DNA from: an uncultured Psychrobacter sp.
GTDB lineage: Bacteria > Pseudomonadota > Gammaproteobacteria > Pseudomonadales > Moraxellaceae
Length of the DNA stretch: 62,490 nt
Assembly (NCBI GenBank): GCA_947501045.1
Contig: CANMUI010000012.1
Coordinates: 1 to 62,490 of the forward strand
Reading direction: 5' to 3'
Shown here piece by piece: positions 27,571 to 35,884 of this stretch. Positions within the stretch are counted from its first letter, which is position 1; every line of letters begins with the position of its first letter. The translations under genes were made by a program, and so were the position numbers. Under the pieces are notes generated by a model. The model saw nothing but the letters and a program-made list of their open reading frames with translations, made no database searches and had not been told where the DNA came from.

Positions 27571-27607
27571 TATAAAGGACATGGTCATCTACGCTATGTC
27601 CTTTATA
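27571..27607 (+). promoter_or_regulatory. Strong hairpin between sbp copy 2 and cysT
   Basis: Perfect 12-bp arms TATAAAGGACAT/ATGTCCTTTATA with a 13-base loop and no U-run. It lies in the 131-base gap within an otherwise continuous transport operon. A structure like this can stop 3' decay and leave the binding-protein message more abundant than the permease message; it could also be a weak terminator. Confidence 0.65.
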
Positions 27608-27670
27608 TCTTAAGCTGACCACAAGATGGTAAAGATAGACCATAAGACAAGCGATAAATAGGACATTACT

Positions 27671-28552
27671 ATGAGTAAAGCCCCTGCAAATACGAGGCCT
27701 ACTAGTAACAAAGGCTGGCTGACTCGTCTGCGTCAGCGCAATGTACTGCCAGGGTTTGGGCTTAGTATGGGTATCACCGTTTTTAGCTTGTCGCTACTGG
27801 TAGTGCTGCCGTTTGCGATGATGGCTTATACCACGACGCAAATGGGCTGGTCGGGATTTTGGGAGACCATATCCCAGCCGCAAGTAACGGCGGCGATTAA
27901 GCTGAGCCTATGGATGTCCTTTCTTGCCATGCTGACCAATATGGTGTTTGGTACGCTCGTCGCTTGGGTGCTGGTGCGTTACGAGTTTTGGGGAAAGTCC
28001 TTGATTAACGCCTTGGTTGATTTGCCATTTGCGCTACCAACGGCGGTGACTGGTATCTCGCTTGCCACGCTTTATGCGCCTAATGGCCTTATTGGACAAT
28101 GGTTTGACAAGATTGGTATCCAAGTGGCGTTTACGCCGATAGGAATTTGGCTGGCTTTAGTGGTGGTCAGTTTTCCCTTTATCGTGCGTGCCGTACAGCC
28201 AGTACTCGCTGAGTTATCGGTTGAATTTGAAGAGGCGTCGGCAGTACTGGGCGCTACTCGTTTAACGACTTTTCGTAAAGTCATTTTACCGGAGCTGCTG
28301 CCAGCGTTGTTTATGGGTGCAGGCATGATGTTCGCTCGCGCAACTGGAGAATATGGCTCAGTGATTTTCATCGCCGGTAATATTCCGATGCAGTCTGAGA
28401 TTCTGCCCATCATTATTATTAGTAAACTTGAGCAATTTGATATCCAAGGAGCTTCGGCGGTAGCTTTGTTTATGCTGATGATCTCGTTTGTTATTTTATT
28501 AAGTATCAACATTGTGCAGTGGAAACTGTCGCGCCGCGTAGGAGCACGCTGA
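27671..28552 (+). CDS. cysT: Sulfate ABC transporter permease CysT
   Basis: A 293-residue inner-membrane permease with about six hydrophobic segments. The ABC-coupling loop is visible as EEASAVLGATRLTTFRKVILPELLPALFMG near residues 190-220, split here as EEASAVLGATRLTTF and VILPELLPALF. An 18-residue-plus polar N-terminal tail precedes the first membrane segment. It pairs with CysW to form the sulfate channel. Its TGA stop is one base from the cysW ATG, so the two are translationally coupled. Confidence 0.93.
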   Translation: MSKAPANTRPTSNKGWLTRLRQRNVLPGFGLSMGITVFSLSLLVVLPFAMMAYTTTQMGWSGFWETISQPQVTAAIKLSLWMSFLAMLTNMVFGTLVAWVLVRYEFWGKSLINALVDLPFALPTAVTGISLATLYAPNGLIGQWFDKIGIQVAFTPIGIWLALVVVSFPFIVRAVQPVLAELSVEFEEASAVLGATRLTTFRKVILPELLPALFMGAGMMFARATGEYGSVIFIAGNIPMQSEILPIIIISKLEQFDIQGASAVALFMLMISFVILLSINIVQWKLSRRVGAR

Positions 28553-28553
28553 T

Positions 28554-29498
28554 ATGCAAATAGCCAATAGCTATGATTACCAAAGCAATCCTGCAACTAA
28601 AGATTCGCCTTGGGTTAGGCGCATTTTTATCGGTATTGCTGTTTTATTTATGGTCATTATGCTGGTGATTCCGCTGCTTGCTGTCTTTTATGAGGCGCTC
28701 AAAAATGGCTGGGAGTTATATATTGCCGCTCTCGTGGAACCAGAAGCGCTGCAAGCGATCAAGCTGACTTTATTGACAGCCGCTATCGTACTACCGATCA
28801 ATATGGTGATGGGCATTGCGATCGCTTGGCTGGTGACCCGTTATCAATTTCGTGGTAAGCAGCTGGTGACCACTTTGCTCGATTTGCCATTTTCAGTATC
28901 GCCGGTGGTTGCAGGTCTCATGTTTATCCTGCTCTTTGGTCTTAACTCTCCAGTTGGCGGCTGGCTTGAAGGTCTTGGATTTCAGGTGATCTTTGCGGTG
29001 CCAGGTATTGTGCTTGCAACGTTGTTTGTCACTTTTCCTTTTGTCGCGCGCGAGCTAATACCGCTCATGCAGACCCAAGGCGACTCTGAAGAGCAAGCGG
29101 CGCTGACGCTTGGTGCGAGCGGTTGGCAGACTTTTTGGCACATTACCTTACCCAATATTAAATGGGCGCTACTCTACGGACTTATTTTGACCAATGCGCG
29201 TGCGATGGGCGAGTTCGGCGCGGTAAGCGTGGTATCAGGTCATATACGCGGTGAAACCAATACCATGCCGCTACTCGTTGAGATTGCTTATAATGAGTAT
29301 AATTTTACCGCCGCTTTTGCCTTATCAAGCCTGCTTGCGGCACTAGCTTTGATAACCTTATTAGTACAGCAAGTGATGACTAAATTGCAGGAGCGCAAAT
29401 TCGCTAAATCAGAGCGTCTAGTGGCCGCGCCTGATCTGCCAGTTAGTGCTAATGCGACTGTAGATGATGACGTCGCTGTAAAAGATATTTCTAGATGA
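28554..29498 (+). CDS. cysW: Sulfate ABC transporter permease CysW
   Basis: A 314-residue inner-membrane permease, similar in layout to CysT. The coupling loop is EEQAALTLGASGWQTFWHI near residue 180, and ARAMGEFGAVSVVSGHI is characteristic of CysW. The C-terminal tail of about 40 residues is polar and longer than usual. It is second in the cysTWA set, one base after cysT and 91 bases before cysA. Confidence 0.93.
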   Translation: MQIANSYDYQSNPATKDSPWVRRIFIGIAVLFMVIMLVIPLLAVFYEALKNGWELYIAALVEPEALQAIKLTLLTAAIVLPINMVMGIAIAWLVTRYQFRGKQLVTTLLDLPFSVSPVVAGLMFILLFGLNSPVGGWLEGLGFQVIFAVPGIVLATLFVTFPFVARELIPLMQTQGDSEEQAALTLGASGWQTFWHITLPNIKWALLYGLILTNARAMGEFGAVSVVSGHIRGETNTMPLLVEIAYNEYNFTAAFALSSLLAALALITLLVQQVMTKLQERKFAKSERLVAAPDLPVSANATVDDDVAVKDISR

Positions 29499-29589
29499 GT
29501 TAGTAGATACTAAACCCTGCTAAATGGGTTAACTAATGATTAAATACCATAAGCAGTAGACAAAAACATCAGAAGATAAGAGATATAAA

Positions 29590-30312
29590 ATGAGTATTGA
29601 GATTAGAGGTATCAATAAAACCTTTGGCAGTTTTACAGCTTTAGATGACATTAATATTACCGTGCCGACCGGTAAGCTTACCACCTTGCTTGGTCCCTCA
29701 GGCTGCGGTAAAACCACGTTGCTGCGTATTATTGCCGGTCTTGAGTACGCAGACTCAGGGCAGATCTTATTTGATGATTTGGATGTGACCAATACACCGG
29801 TGCAAAAGCGCCGAATTGGGTTTATGTTTCAGCATTACGCGCTGTTTCGCCACAAAAACATCGCTGATAATATCGCTTTTGGACTGACGCTGCTTCCCAA
29901 AGATGAGCGCCCAAGCAAGACGCAAATCCAGCAGCGGGTTAGCGAGTTATTGGAGCTTGTCCAATTGCCCCAACTGGCCAACGCTTATCCGCACCAATTA
30001 TCAGGCGGTCAGCGCCAAAGGATTGCCTTAGCGCGTGCCTTAGCCGTCAAACCTAAATTACTGTTATTAGACGAGCCTTTTGGCGCTCTTGATGCCAAAG
30101 TGCGTAAGGAGCTGCGTGAGTGGCTGAAAAATATTCACCACGAGCTTGGTATCACTAGCATCATGGTGACGCATGATCAAGAAGAGGCGCGTGCGGTATC
30201 TGATGAGATTGTGGTCATGAATCATGGCCATGTTGAACAAGTAGGTACGCCAGAGACACTCATACATAGTCCTGCTAGTGCTTTTGTCAGTGACTTCTTA
30301 GACTTAGCATAA
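29590..30312 (+). CDS. cysA: Sulfate ABC transporter ATPase CysA (short form)
   Basis: A 240-residue ABC ATPase energising sulfate import. Walker A is GPSGCGKTTLLRII, the Q-loop is MFQHYALF, the signature is LSGGQRQRIALARAL, Walker B is LLLLDEPFGALDAKVR, and the switch histidine is in MVTHDQEEA. E. coli CysA has 365 residues; here the protein stops at FVSDFLDLA, so the C-terminal TOBE-like regulatory domain is missing. Downstream DNA does not encode the missing part in another frame, so this is a natural short form or an old truncation, not a recent frameshift. Confidence 0.92.
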   Translation: MSIEIRGINKTFGSFTALDDINITVPTGKLTTLLGPSGCGKTTLLRIIAGLEYADSGQILFDDLDVTNTPVQKRRIGFMFQHYALFRHKNIADNIAFGLTLLPKDERPSKTQIQQRVSELLELVQLPQLANAYPHQLSGGQRQRIALARALAVKPKLLLLDEPFGALDAKVRKELREWLKNIHHELGITSIMVTHDQEEARAVSDEIVVMNHGHVEQVGTPETLIHSPASAFVSDFLDLA

Positions 30313-30382
30313 GCGCTACTAAGTCATAGTTCAGATTAGCGATAGCAAACCTCATAGCAAGTGCCCATGAAAAGACGCCATA

Positions 30383-30412
30383 AAAAAAGACCTTATCATA
30401 TAGGTCTTTTTT
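30383..30412. terminator. Bidirectional terminator between cysA and arsR-type gene
   Basis: AAAAAAAGACCT...AGGTCTTTTTT, with U-runs on both strands. It serves the convergent cysA and ArsR-family genes. Confidence 0.88.
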
Positions 30413-30448
30413 GTCGTAAATAGAACATATAAGAATCCACCTAATAAA

Positions 30449-30784
30449 CTATTCAATCACATATGGGCTCATCTCTGACTGTTCAGGTTGTTCAGATAAC
30501 GTCTGATAAGTCGTCTCCAAAATACTACGACACCATTCTGGTAGGTCTTTTTCTACTTCATACCACATCCAAGTCCCTTCGCGTGAACAATTGAGAATCC
30601 CTAGTTTTTTTAGATGATTCAGATGACGCGATACCGTAGGCTGCGGCTGATCAAGCAAGTCTACTAGCTCGCCAACACAGCGCGACTGTTTATTAAACAA
30701 TATCTGAAACAACTTTAGACGTGTTGGGTCAGACAGTACTTTGAATAAATCGATAGGCTGGAGCGTAATATTATTATCAGGCAT
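30449..30784 (-). CDS. ArsR/SmtB-family transcriptional regulator
   Basis: A 111-residue winged-helix repressor. It has the family core LFKVLSDPTRLKLFQIL, CVGELVDLLDQPQPTVSRHLNHLKKLGIL (recognition helix QPTVSRHLNHL) and the wing SREGTWMWYEVE. The metal-box ELCVCDL is reduced to SRCVGEL with one cysteine; another cysteine lies in EWCRSIL. GGAAG before the ATG is a good ribosome site. No efflux or arsenate-reductase gene is next to it, so its signal and targets are unknown; it is convergent with cysA and divergent from bfd. Confidence 0.88.
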   Translation of the reverse strand: MPDNNITLQPIDLFKVLSDPTRLKLFQILFNKQSRCVGELVDLLDQPQPTVSRHLNHLKKLGILNCSREGTWMWYEVEKDLPEWCRSILETTYQTLSEQPEQSEMSPYVIE

Positions 30785-31371
30785 AAAATCTTCCTATATG
30801 TATTAGTAAGCTTAGTTAAGAGTGTTAATCAATGTATTAGAAAAGTATTAAATAGTTTATAAAGTAGATAATTCATAAGCCAATCATACCGAGCCTTTCA
30901 TTAATAAAATCATCAAGCTAACGAAATATTTACTAAACAATAACACTATTTATTGTAAGTTATCTTGATGATCTAAGAAATATTAATTTCTACACTTATG
31001 AGTTTAATATTACTTATTTACATTTGTGTTTTACAATTAACCTAAATATACAATAAGTAACATTTAAGTAACTGAAAGTTATATTAACACAATATTTATA
31101 TTAAGTTGTAAAATATACAGCAATATTTTTACCGTTCGTCGGTATTTTACCACCGATAGTCCAGATTATATCAATGTATACGTATGTATAAATATATTTT
31201 CTTATAGTATAAATTTGTATGAATTATAATTGTAACTCAAGGGTGATTTTGTCTTTCAAAAAGTTAGTAGCATACAAATAGTAGTTAAAAAGTCGCAAAA
31301 GTTATTGTAAATGGTAATAATTCTCGTTATTATAAAGAACATCGAATAACAGCTACGATTGGAGCGACCCT
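30785..31371. other. AT-rich divergent spacer between ArsR-family gene and bfd
   Basis: Nearly 590 bases, very AT-rich, with no supported gene. It holds the bfd promoter and Fur box at its right end (separate entry), an inverted repeat AATATTAA/TTAATATT (30979-31011) and a small hairpin TACCG-TTCGT-CGGTA near 31132. The length is large for two small genes; regulatory RNA cannot be excluded. Confidence 0.45.
31305..31333 (+). promoter_or_regulatory. bfd promoter overlapped by a Fur box
   Basis: -35 TTGTAA (31305-31310), a 17-base spacer and -10 TATTAT (31328-31333). The 19-base GGTAATAATTCTCGTTATT at 31313-31331 matches the Fur consensus GATAATGATAATCATTATC at 13 positions and fills the spacer. 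Iron-loaded Fur bound here would block RNA polymerase, so bfd should be induced in low iron. Confidence 0.75.
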
Positions 31372-31569
31372 ATGTACGTTTGTATTTGCAATGACGTTAA
31401 AGAAAAGCAAATTAAAGCAGCTATTGCATCAGGCATTGATACTCTTGAAGGCTTAAAAGACACCCTTGATGTAGCAACCTGCTGCGGCTGCTGCGAACCT
31501 ATGGTTAACGATTATCTTGATGAACACAACGCAAAAGTTGATGCGTTAGCTTATGCAGTAGCTATATAA
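31372..31569 (+). CDS. bfd: Bacterioferritin-associated ferredoxin
   Basis: A 65-residue Bfd-type 2Fe-2S ferredoxin. The cluster ligands appear as CICND near the N-terminus (C-x-C) and TCCGCCEPM near residues 41-49 (C-x-x-C). In Pseudomonas, Bfd docks on bacterioferritin and passes electrons to its heme so that stored iron is released. GGAGCG lies before the ATG. The gene is followed by the two bacterioferritin genes, which fits, and its own promoter carries a Fur box. Confidence 0.92.
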   Translation: MYVCICNDVKEKQIKAAIASGIDTLEGLKDTLDVATCCGCCEPMVNDYLDEHNAKVDALAYAVAI

Positions 31570-31984
31570 ACGTTCAAAGTAGATTTGCAAGTTACATGCC
31601 AAAAATTGAATAGAGACATTTTTGTAGCGATCAGGGTCTATGAGTGATGACATAGCTCTCAGTTATGTCGTTACTATATATATTCACTCATCATCCAAGA
31701 TGTATACTATATCGTCCTAAATAACTCTTTTTTCAACTTAAACTCTTGTTTTAAATGACTAAATTTTTAAAGGTAGCGCCTAAGTAGTTATGCGTAAGCA
31801 TTTAGCTGATTCCTATTCTCAATTGACATCTTATTCTTAGTTCATAACGTTACATCCTGTAGAGTAGCTATATGCTACTATATTTATCCAACTGTATAAG
31901 AAAGTTGACTGTACTTGTATTTACCGGTCAGTTGATATTGATAGTGTTTTCAAAGCATATTTATGAAGAATAGGAGTACACACT
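31570..31984. other. Spacer between bfd and the bacterioferritin pair
   Basis: About 415 bases without a gene. A hairpin AGTGATGACATA/TATGTCGTTACT (31643-31674, 10 of 12 pairs) may end the bfd message. TTGATA at 31932 with CATATT 18 bases on is a weak promoter candidate for the ferritin genes. I see no clear second Fur box. Confidence 0.4.
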
Positions 31985-32485
31985 ATGATAGGAAGCCAAA
32001 AAGTCATTGATTATCTAAATTTTTTATTGGGCGGGGAGCTTGCGGCACGCGACCAGTACTTTATTCACTCTGAGATGTATGCCGAATGGCATTATGGCAA
32101 GTTATATGATCGTATTCATCACGAGATGACAGATGAGACGATGCATGCTCAAGCTATTATTCGCCGTATTTTGATGCTCAGTGGTACGCCTAAGATGAGT
32201 GTTGATAATATTCGGATTGGTAGTAACGTCCCTGAGATGCTACAGTTTGATCTTGATCTTGAGTATCAGGTACAAGAGCATCTAAAAAACGGTATCGCTT
32301 TGTGTGAAGAGGAGCGTGATTATGTAACGCGCGAGATGTTGGTCGAGCAGCTCAAAGACACTGAAGAAGATCATGCGCACTGGCTTGAGCAACAACTACG
32401 CCTGATCGATATGGTCGGTCTGCCCAATTATCTACAAAGTCAAATCGCTGAGGTGTCACCGGATCTAATTGGTGGTTCATACTAA
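31985..32485 (+). CDS. bfr: Bacterioferritin subunit with ferroxidase centre
   Basis: A 166-residue bacterioferritin-fold protein. The di-iron ferroxidase ligands are all present: E18, Y25, E51, H54, E93 (equivalent of E94), E127 and H130. The heme ligand Met52 is replaced by threonine (DETMHA where E. coli has DEMKHA). It can therefore oxidise and store iron but should not bind heme between like subunits. It probably co-assembles with the next gene's product, which has the reverse pattern. Confidence 0.93.
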   Translation: MIGSQKVIDYLNFLLGGELAARDQYFIHSEMYAEWHYGKLYDRIHHEMTDETMHAQAIIRRILMLSGTPKMSVDNIRIGSNVPEMLQFDLDLEYQVQEHLKNGIALCEEERDYVTREMLVEQLKDTEEDHAHWLEQQLRLIDMVGLPNYLQSQIAEVSPDLIGGSY

Positions 32486-32534
32486 TAAATTAAGCCGATA
32501 TTGATTTTAGAATAATAGATGCAGGAGAGAGATT

Positions 32535-33017
32535 ATGAGAGGCGATAAAGAAGTAATTCGCGCTTTGAATAAAGTACTTGGGCAGTCATTGATTGCGATC
32601 AATCAGTACTTTTTGCATGCTCGTATAGCGCGTCACTGGGGACTTGAAGCATTAAACGACAATTGTTATAAGCAGTCTATTGCTGAGATGAGATGGTCGG
32701 ATGATTTGATTGCGCGTATTTTATTGCTAGGTGGTCTGCCTAATTTGCAAGATTATGGCAAGATGTTTATTGCAGAAGACGTAGCAGAGATGATTGATTG
32801 TAATCTACGTTTAGAAAGACAAAAGTTTGATATCATCACCGATGCTATTACCTTGTGTGAAGAGCATCGGGATTATGTCTCCCGTCAGCTGTTAACGACT
32901 CTCAAAGATGGCAACGAAGAGTATGATGACTGGCTAGAGACGCAAGAAGATCTGATTAAAGATGTGGGGATAGAGCGCTATATTCAATCGCAAATGCATG
33001 AAGATAAGACAATTTAG
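32535..33017 (+). CDS. bfr: Bacterioferritin subunit with heme ligand, ferroxidase lost
   Basis: A 160-residue bacterioferritin. Met52, the heme ligand, is kept (AEMRW), but ferroxidase ligands E18, H54, E127 and H130 are replaced by Ser, Trp, Asn and Tyr. It would bring heme, the electron entry point from Bfd, into a mixed 24-subunit shell with the preceding subunit. GGAGAG stands before the ATG; the gene follows 49 bases after the first and shares its transcript, ended by a strong terminator. Two-subunit bacterioferritins of this kind are known in Neisseria and Magnetospirillum. Confidence 0.93.
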   Translation: MRGDKEVIRALNKVLGQSLIAINQYFLHARIARHWGLEALNDNCYKQSIAEMRWSDDLIARILLLGGLPNLQDYGKMFIAEDVAEMIDCNLRLERQKFDIITDAITLCEEHRDYVSRQLLTTLKDGNEEYDDWLETQEDLIKDVGIERYIQSQMHEDKTI

Positions 33018-33061
33018 TATGACTAAGACGATCAGAGCTTGCTCTGATTCATTTAATAAAG

Positions 33062-33098
33062 AAGCCAGTACCATTCATAGTGAGGGTACTGGCTTTTT
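33062..33098 (+). terminator. Terminator of the bacterioferritin operon
   Basis: AAGCCAGTACC...GGTACTGGCTTTTT, 45 bases past the second bfr stop. Confidence 0.9.
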
Positions 33099-33158
33099 GC
33101 TGCCAAGCTTTTTCTAGTTAAGCTGATTATAATCAAACTAAGCTAGTACAAAAATAAG

Positions 33159-34535
33159 CTAGTACAATCCGCGACCATCCTCAGGTTTAAGGCGCAAAAA
33201 ATGTAGTCCTGAGAGAATAGTTAGGATACCAAGCAACCAATACGTAGTTTGAAAAGCCATAAGCATATCAAGCTCTAGGCGTTCGCGTAATAAGTTTAAT
33301 ACCGCGGCGCCCAAAGCAATACCAAAACCAATAGCTAGTTGTTGATTGACCGCCATAAGACTATTGCCACTACTAGTCTCTGTACCTTCTAAATCACCAA
33401 TGGTAAGCGTATTCATAGCACTAAACTGAATGGAGTTACAAGCACCCATAACCACCAAAACTGGAATGAACCACATCCAATAGGAGGGATCGTTGAACTG
33501 AGCCAAGACGATAATCAACATACCTAGCAACGCTGTATTATAAACGAGTACCTTACGGTAGCTAAAACGCTGAATAATCTTACTGACTAAAGGTTTAATA
33601 CCCATAGCGCCCACAGCAATAGGCGCAAGCAGCCAACCTGCCTGCGAGGGCGAGTATTCAAACACGACTTGTAGTAATAACGGTAATAAAAAGGGTACTG
33701 CGCTAATGCCTAAGCGCGTAAATAAATTACCAACAAGGCCAATACGAAAGGTGCGCGTGTTAAATAAAGTCAGCGGAAATAGGGGCGCTTGTCGGCGTTT
33801 GGCATGCCAAACATAAGCGCCAATCAGTACAGATCCAGCTAGGGCCAGCAAAAGACCATAGAGTCCGCGTCCAGTTTGTGAGCCGAACTCAACTGCCAAA
33901 GTAAAGCCGCAAGCTGCTGCTGCAAATAGAAAAAAACCTGTCCAGTCTAAACGTTTGGCGTCCTCAAATAGGGCAGGTACCAGCTTTTTACCCAGTACAA
34001 AGCCGAGCAGTCCCATCGGAATGTTAATCAAAAATATCCAGTGCCAACTGAAATACTGCACAATGTAGCCGCCAAGCACTGGGCCTACTAGGGGTGCAAT
34101 CAGCGCTGGTATCACCGCAAAGTTCATGACCGTTAATAGCTTGTTACGCGGATAGGATTTAACTAGTATGAGGCGCGCAACTGGAGTCATCATCGCCCCG
34201 CCAATGCCTTGCACGATACGCGCGGCTATCAGTAAATCTAGAGTCGGGGAGGCGGCGCATAAGAGTGAGCCGATGGTAAATATAATAATAGCGCTTAAAA
34301 ATACGCGCCGCGTCCCATACTTGTCCGCCAAAAAGCCACTAACGGGAATAAAAATGGCCAAAGTTAAGGCATAACTGATAACTGCCCACTGCATCTTCAG
34401 CGGTGATTCCCCAAGAGCTGCCGCCATTTGTGGTAAAGAGGTGTTCAAGATAGTGGCGTCTAAGATTTGCATGAACAGTGCCACTGCCAATACATAAGGC
34501 AGGTATTTCTCTTGCGTGGGGGTTAGCGTTACCAT
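33159..34535 (-). CDS. MFS multidrug transporter, DHA2 family
   Basis: A 458-residue inner-membrane exporter with about 13-14 hydrophobic segments. Motif A is GFLADKYGTRRVF, the MQILDATILNTSLPQMA stretch in segment 1 is typical of EmrB/QacA proteins (motif D1), and ARIVQGIGGAMMTPVARL and GPVLGGYI correspond to motifs B and C. It resembles HsrA/MdtD. The substrate cannot be predicted. No membrane fusion partner (EmrA) and no regulator are adjacent, so it is likely a stand-alone pump. Confidence 0.9.
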   Translation of the reverse strand: MVTLTPTQEKYLPYVLAVALFMQILDATILNTSLPQMAAALGESPLKMQWAVISYALTLAIFIPVSGFLADKYGTRRVFLSAIIIFTIGSLLCAASPTLDLLIAARIVQGIGGAMMTPVARLILVKSYPRNKLLTVMNFAVIPALIAPLVGPVLGGYIVQYFSWHWIFLINIPMGLLGFVLGKKLVPALFEDAKRLDWTGFFLFAAAACGFTLAVEFGSQTGRGLYGLLLALAGSVLIGAYVWHAKRRQAPLFPLTLFNTRTFRIGLVGNLFTRLGISAVPFLLPLLLQVVFEYSPSQAGWLLAPIAVGAMGIKPLVSKIIQRFSYRKVLVYNTALLGMLIIVLAQFNDPSYWMWFIPVLVVMGACNSIQFSAMNTLTIGDLEGTETSSGNSLMAVNQQLAIGFGIALGAAVLNLLRERLELDMLMAFQTTYWLLGILTILSGLHFLRLKPEDGRGLY

Positions 34536-34850
34536 ATGGACATCACCATATATCTTCTCGTTATAAGTATAGTTTTATAAAAATTATCAAATTGCGCGTA
34601 GTATATGAATAAAGATGCGATAATTAAAGATGAGCAAAGTAACTAGATAAAAGATAGCCGAATAATAAGTGCCTATTTTTTGTGGTTTTTTTGCAGTACT
34701 GGTTTGCCGTATCTGCTTTTAAAAACTGCGCTCCTAACTCAAAGATAACGACCCCAATTAAAGATGAAAATTTGGTGAATAGGCAAATATTCGTTATAGT
34801 AAATCAGAAAAACGGCTTTAAAATAAAAACATAAAATCAGAGGATACCTT
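34536..34850. other. Divergent spacer between the MFS pump and yghU
   Basis: About 315 bases. Apart from the yghU promoter listed separately I see nothing that can be named. Confidence 0.5.
34773..34801 (+). promoter_or_regulatory. Sigma-70-type promoter of yghU
   Basis: TTGGTG, a 17-base spacer, then TATAGT; 50 bases before the yghU start codon, with an AGAGGATA ribosome site between. Confidence 0.6.
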
Positions 34851-35687
34851 ATGAGTAACACTAATACTAACTCAAATCATGATCATTATGTGCCACCCAA
34901 AGTCTGGAGCCAAGACAAAGATAACGGTGGTAAATTTGCTAATATTAATCGCCCAACGGCGGGCGCACGCCATGAACAGACCTTACCAGTCGGAGAGGCG
35001 CCCTTACAGTTGTATTCACTAAATACGCCGAACGGTGTTAAAGTCAACATTTTACTTGAAGAGCTGGCAGATCTTGGGATAAAAGGCGCAGAATACGATG
35101 CTTATAAAATTGATATCTCAGAGGGTGATCAATTCGGCTCAGACTTTGTAGCGATCAATCCTAATTCTAAAATACCTGCGCTGGTTGATCTTTCAGTTAT
35201 TGAGGACGGCGCGCCTATTAATGTTTTTGAGTCGGGCGCTATTTTATTATATTTAGCCGAAAAGTTTGGGAAGTTTGTACCTATGGATCAGGGCCGTGCA
35301 CGGACTGACTGCTTATCTTGGGTCATGTGGCAGATGGGTAGCGCGCCTTTTTTGGGTGGCGGCTTTGGACATTTTTATGCTTATGCGCCGCAGCCAATGG
35401 AATATCCAATCAATCGCTATACGATGGAGACTAAGCGGCAACTTGATGTATTAGACGCCCATTTAGAGGGACGCAAATACATGTGCGGCAATGATGACAA
35501 TGATTATAATATTGCTGATATGATTATTTGGGCTTGGTATGGTCAGCTGGTGCTAGGTAAGCTTTATGACGCCGCTGAATTTTTGCATGTAGATGATTAT
35601 GTCCATGTAAAACGCTGGGCACAAAAGATTGCTGAGCGTCCGGCAGTCAAAAGAGCGGTCGATCTGCCATTGCAGCCCATCCCCTAA
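34851..35687 (+). CDS. yghU: Glutathione-dependent disulfide-bond oxidoreductase YghU
   Basis: A 278-residue glutathione-transferase-fold protein of the YghU/YfcG group. The N-terminal YVPPKVW and INRPTAGARHEQ are typical of YghU. The thioredoxin-like domain starts LQLYSLNTPNGVKVNILLEEL, here split as LQLYSLNTPNG and VKVNILLEEL, where the Thr-Pro-Asn segment binds glutathione. INPNSKIPALVD carries the cis-proline and ESGAILLYLAEKFG the Glu-Ser pair. The C-terminal half is all-helical. YghU reduces disulfides with glutathione rather than conjugating xenobiotics. Confidence 0.93.
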   Translation: MSNTNTNSNHDHYVPPKVWSQDKDNGGKFANINRPTAGARHEQTLPVGEAPLQLYSLNTPNGVKVNILLEELADLGIKGAEYDAYKIDISEGDQFGSDFVAINPNSKIPALVDLSVIEDGAPINVFESGAILLYLAEKFGKFVPMDQGRARTDCLSWVMWQMGSAPFLGGGFGHFYAYAPQPMEYPINRYTMETKRQLDVLDAHLEGRKYMCGNDDNDYNIADMIIWAWYGQLVLGKLYDAAEFLHVDDYVHVKRWAQKIAERPAVKRAVDLPLQPIP

Positions 35688-35884
35688 AATTATGTATTTT
35701 TAAAAAATAACTTCAGCTTACAGCCCCTGAGTTTAGATAAACTTATTAACAAAAATTTGCTTACTATTTACTTTACATAATGATACATTGTCACAACAGA
35801 TAAAAACTTAAATAGGTTAAGCTACTGAATAGCTTATTTTTTTAATATTTAACGTTTGTATCCTTTTATTGATGAGTGAGAGTT

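Noticed and set aside
30785..31371. Hidden gene in the long AT-rich spacer
   Set aside because: No frame with a ribosome site and protein-like composition was found on either strand by reading.
35876..35884. GTG start for the DUF1176 protein
   Set aside because: The GTG lies within the ribosome site that serves the ATG at 35885.
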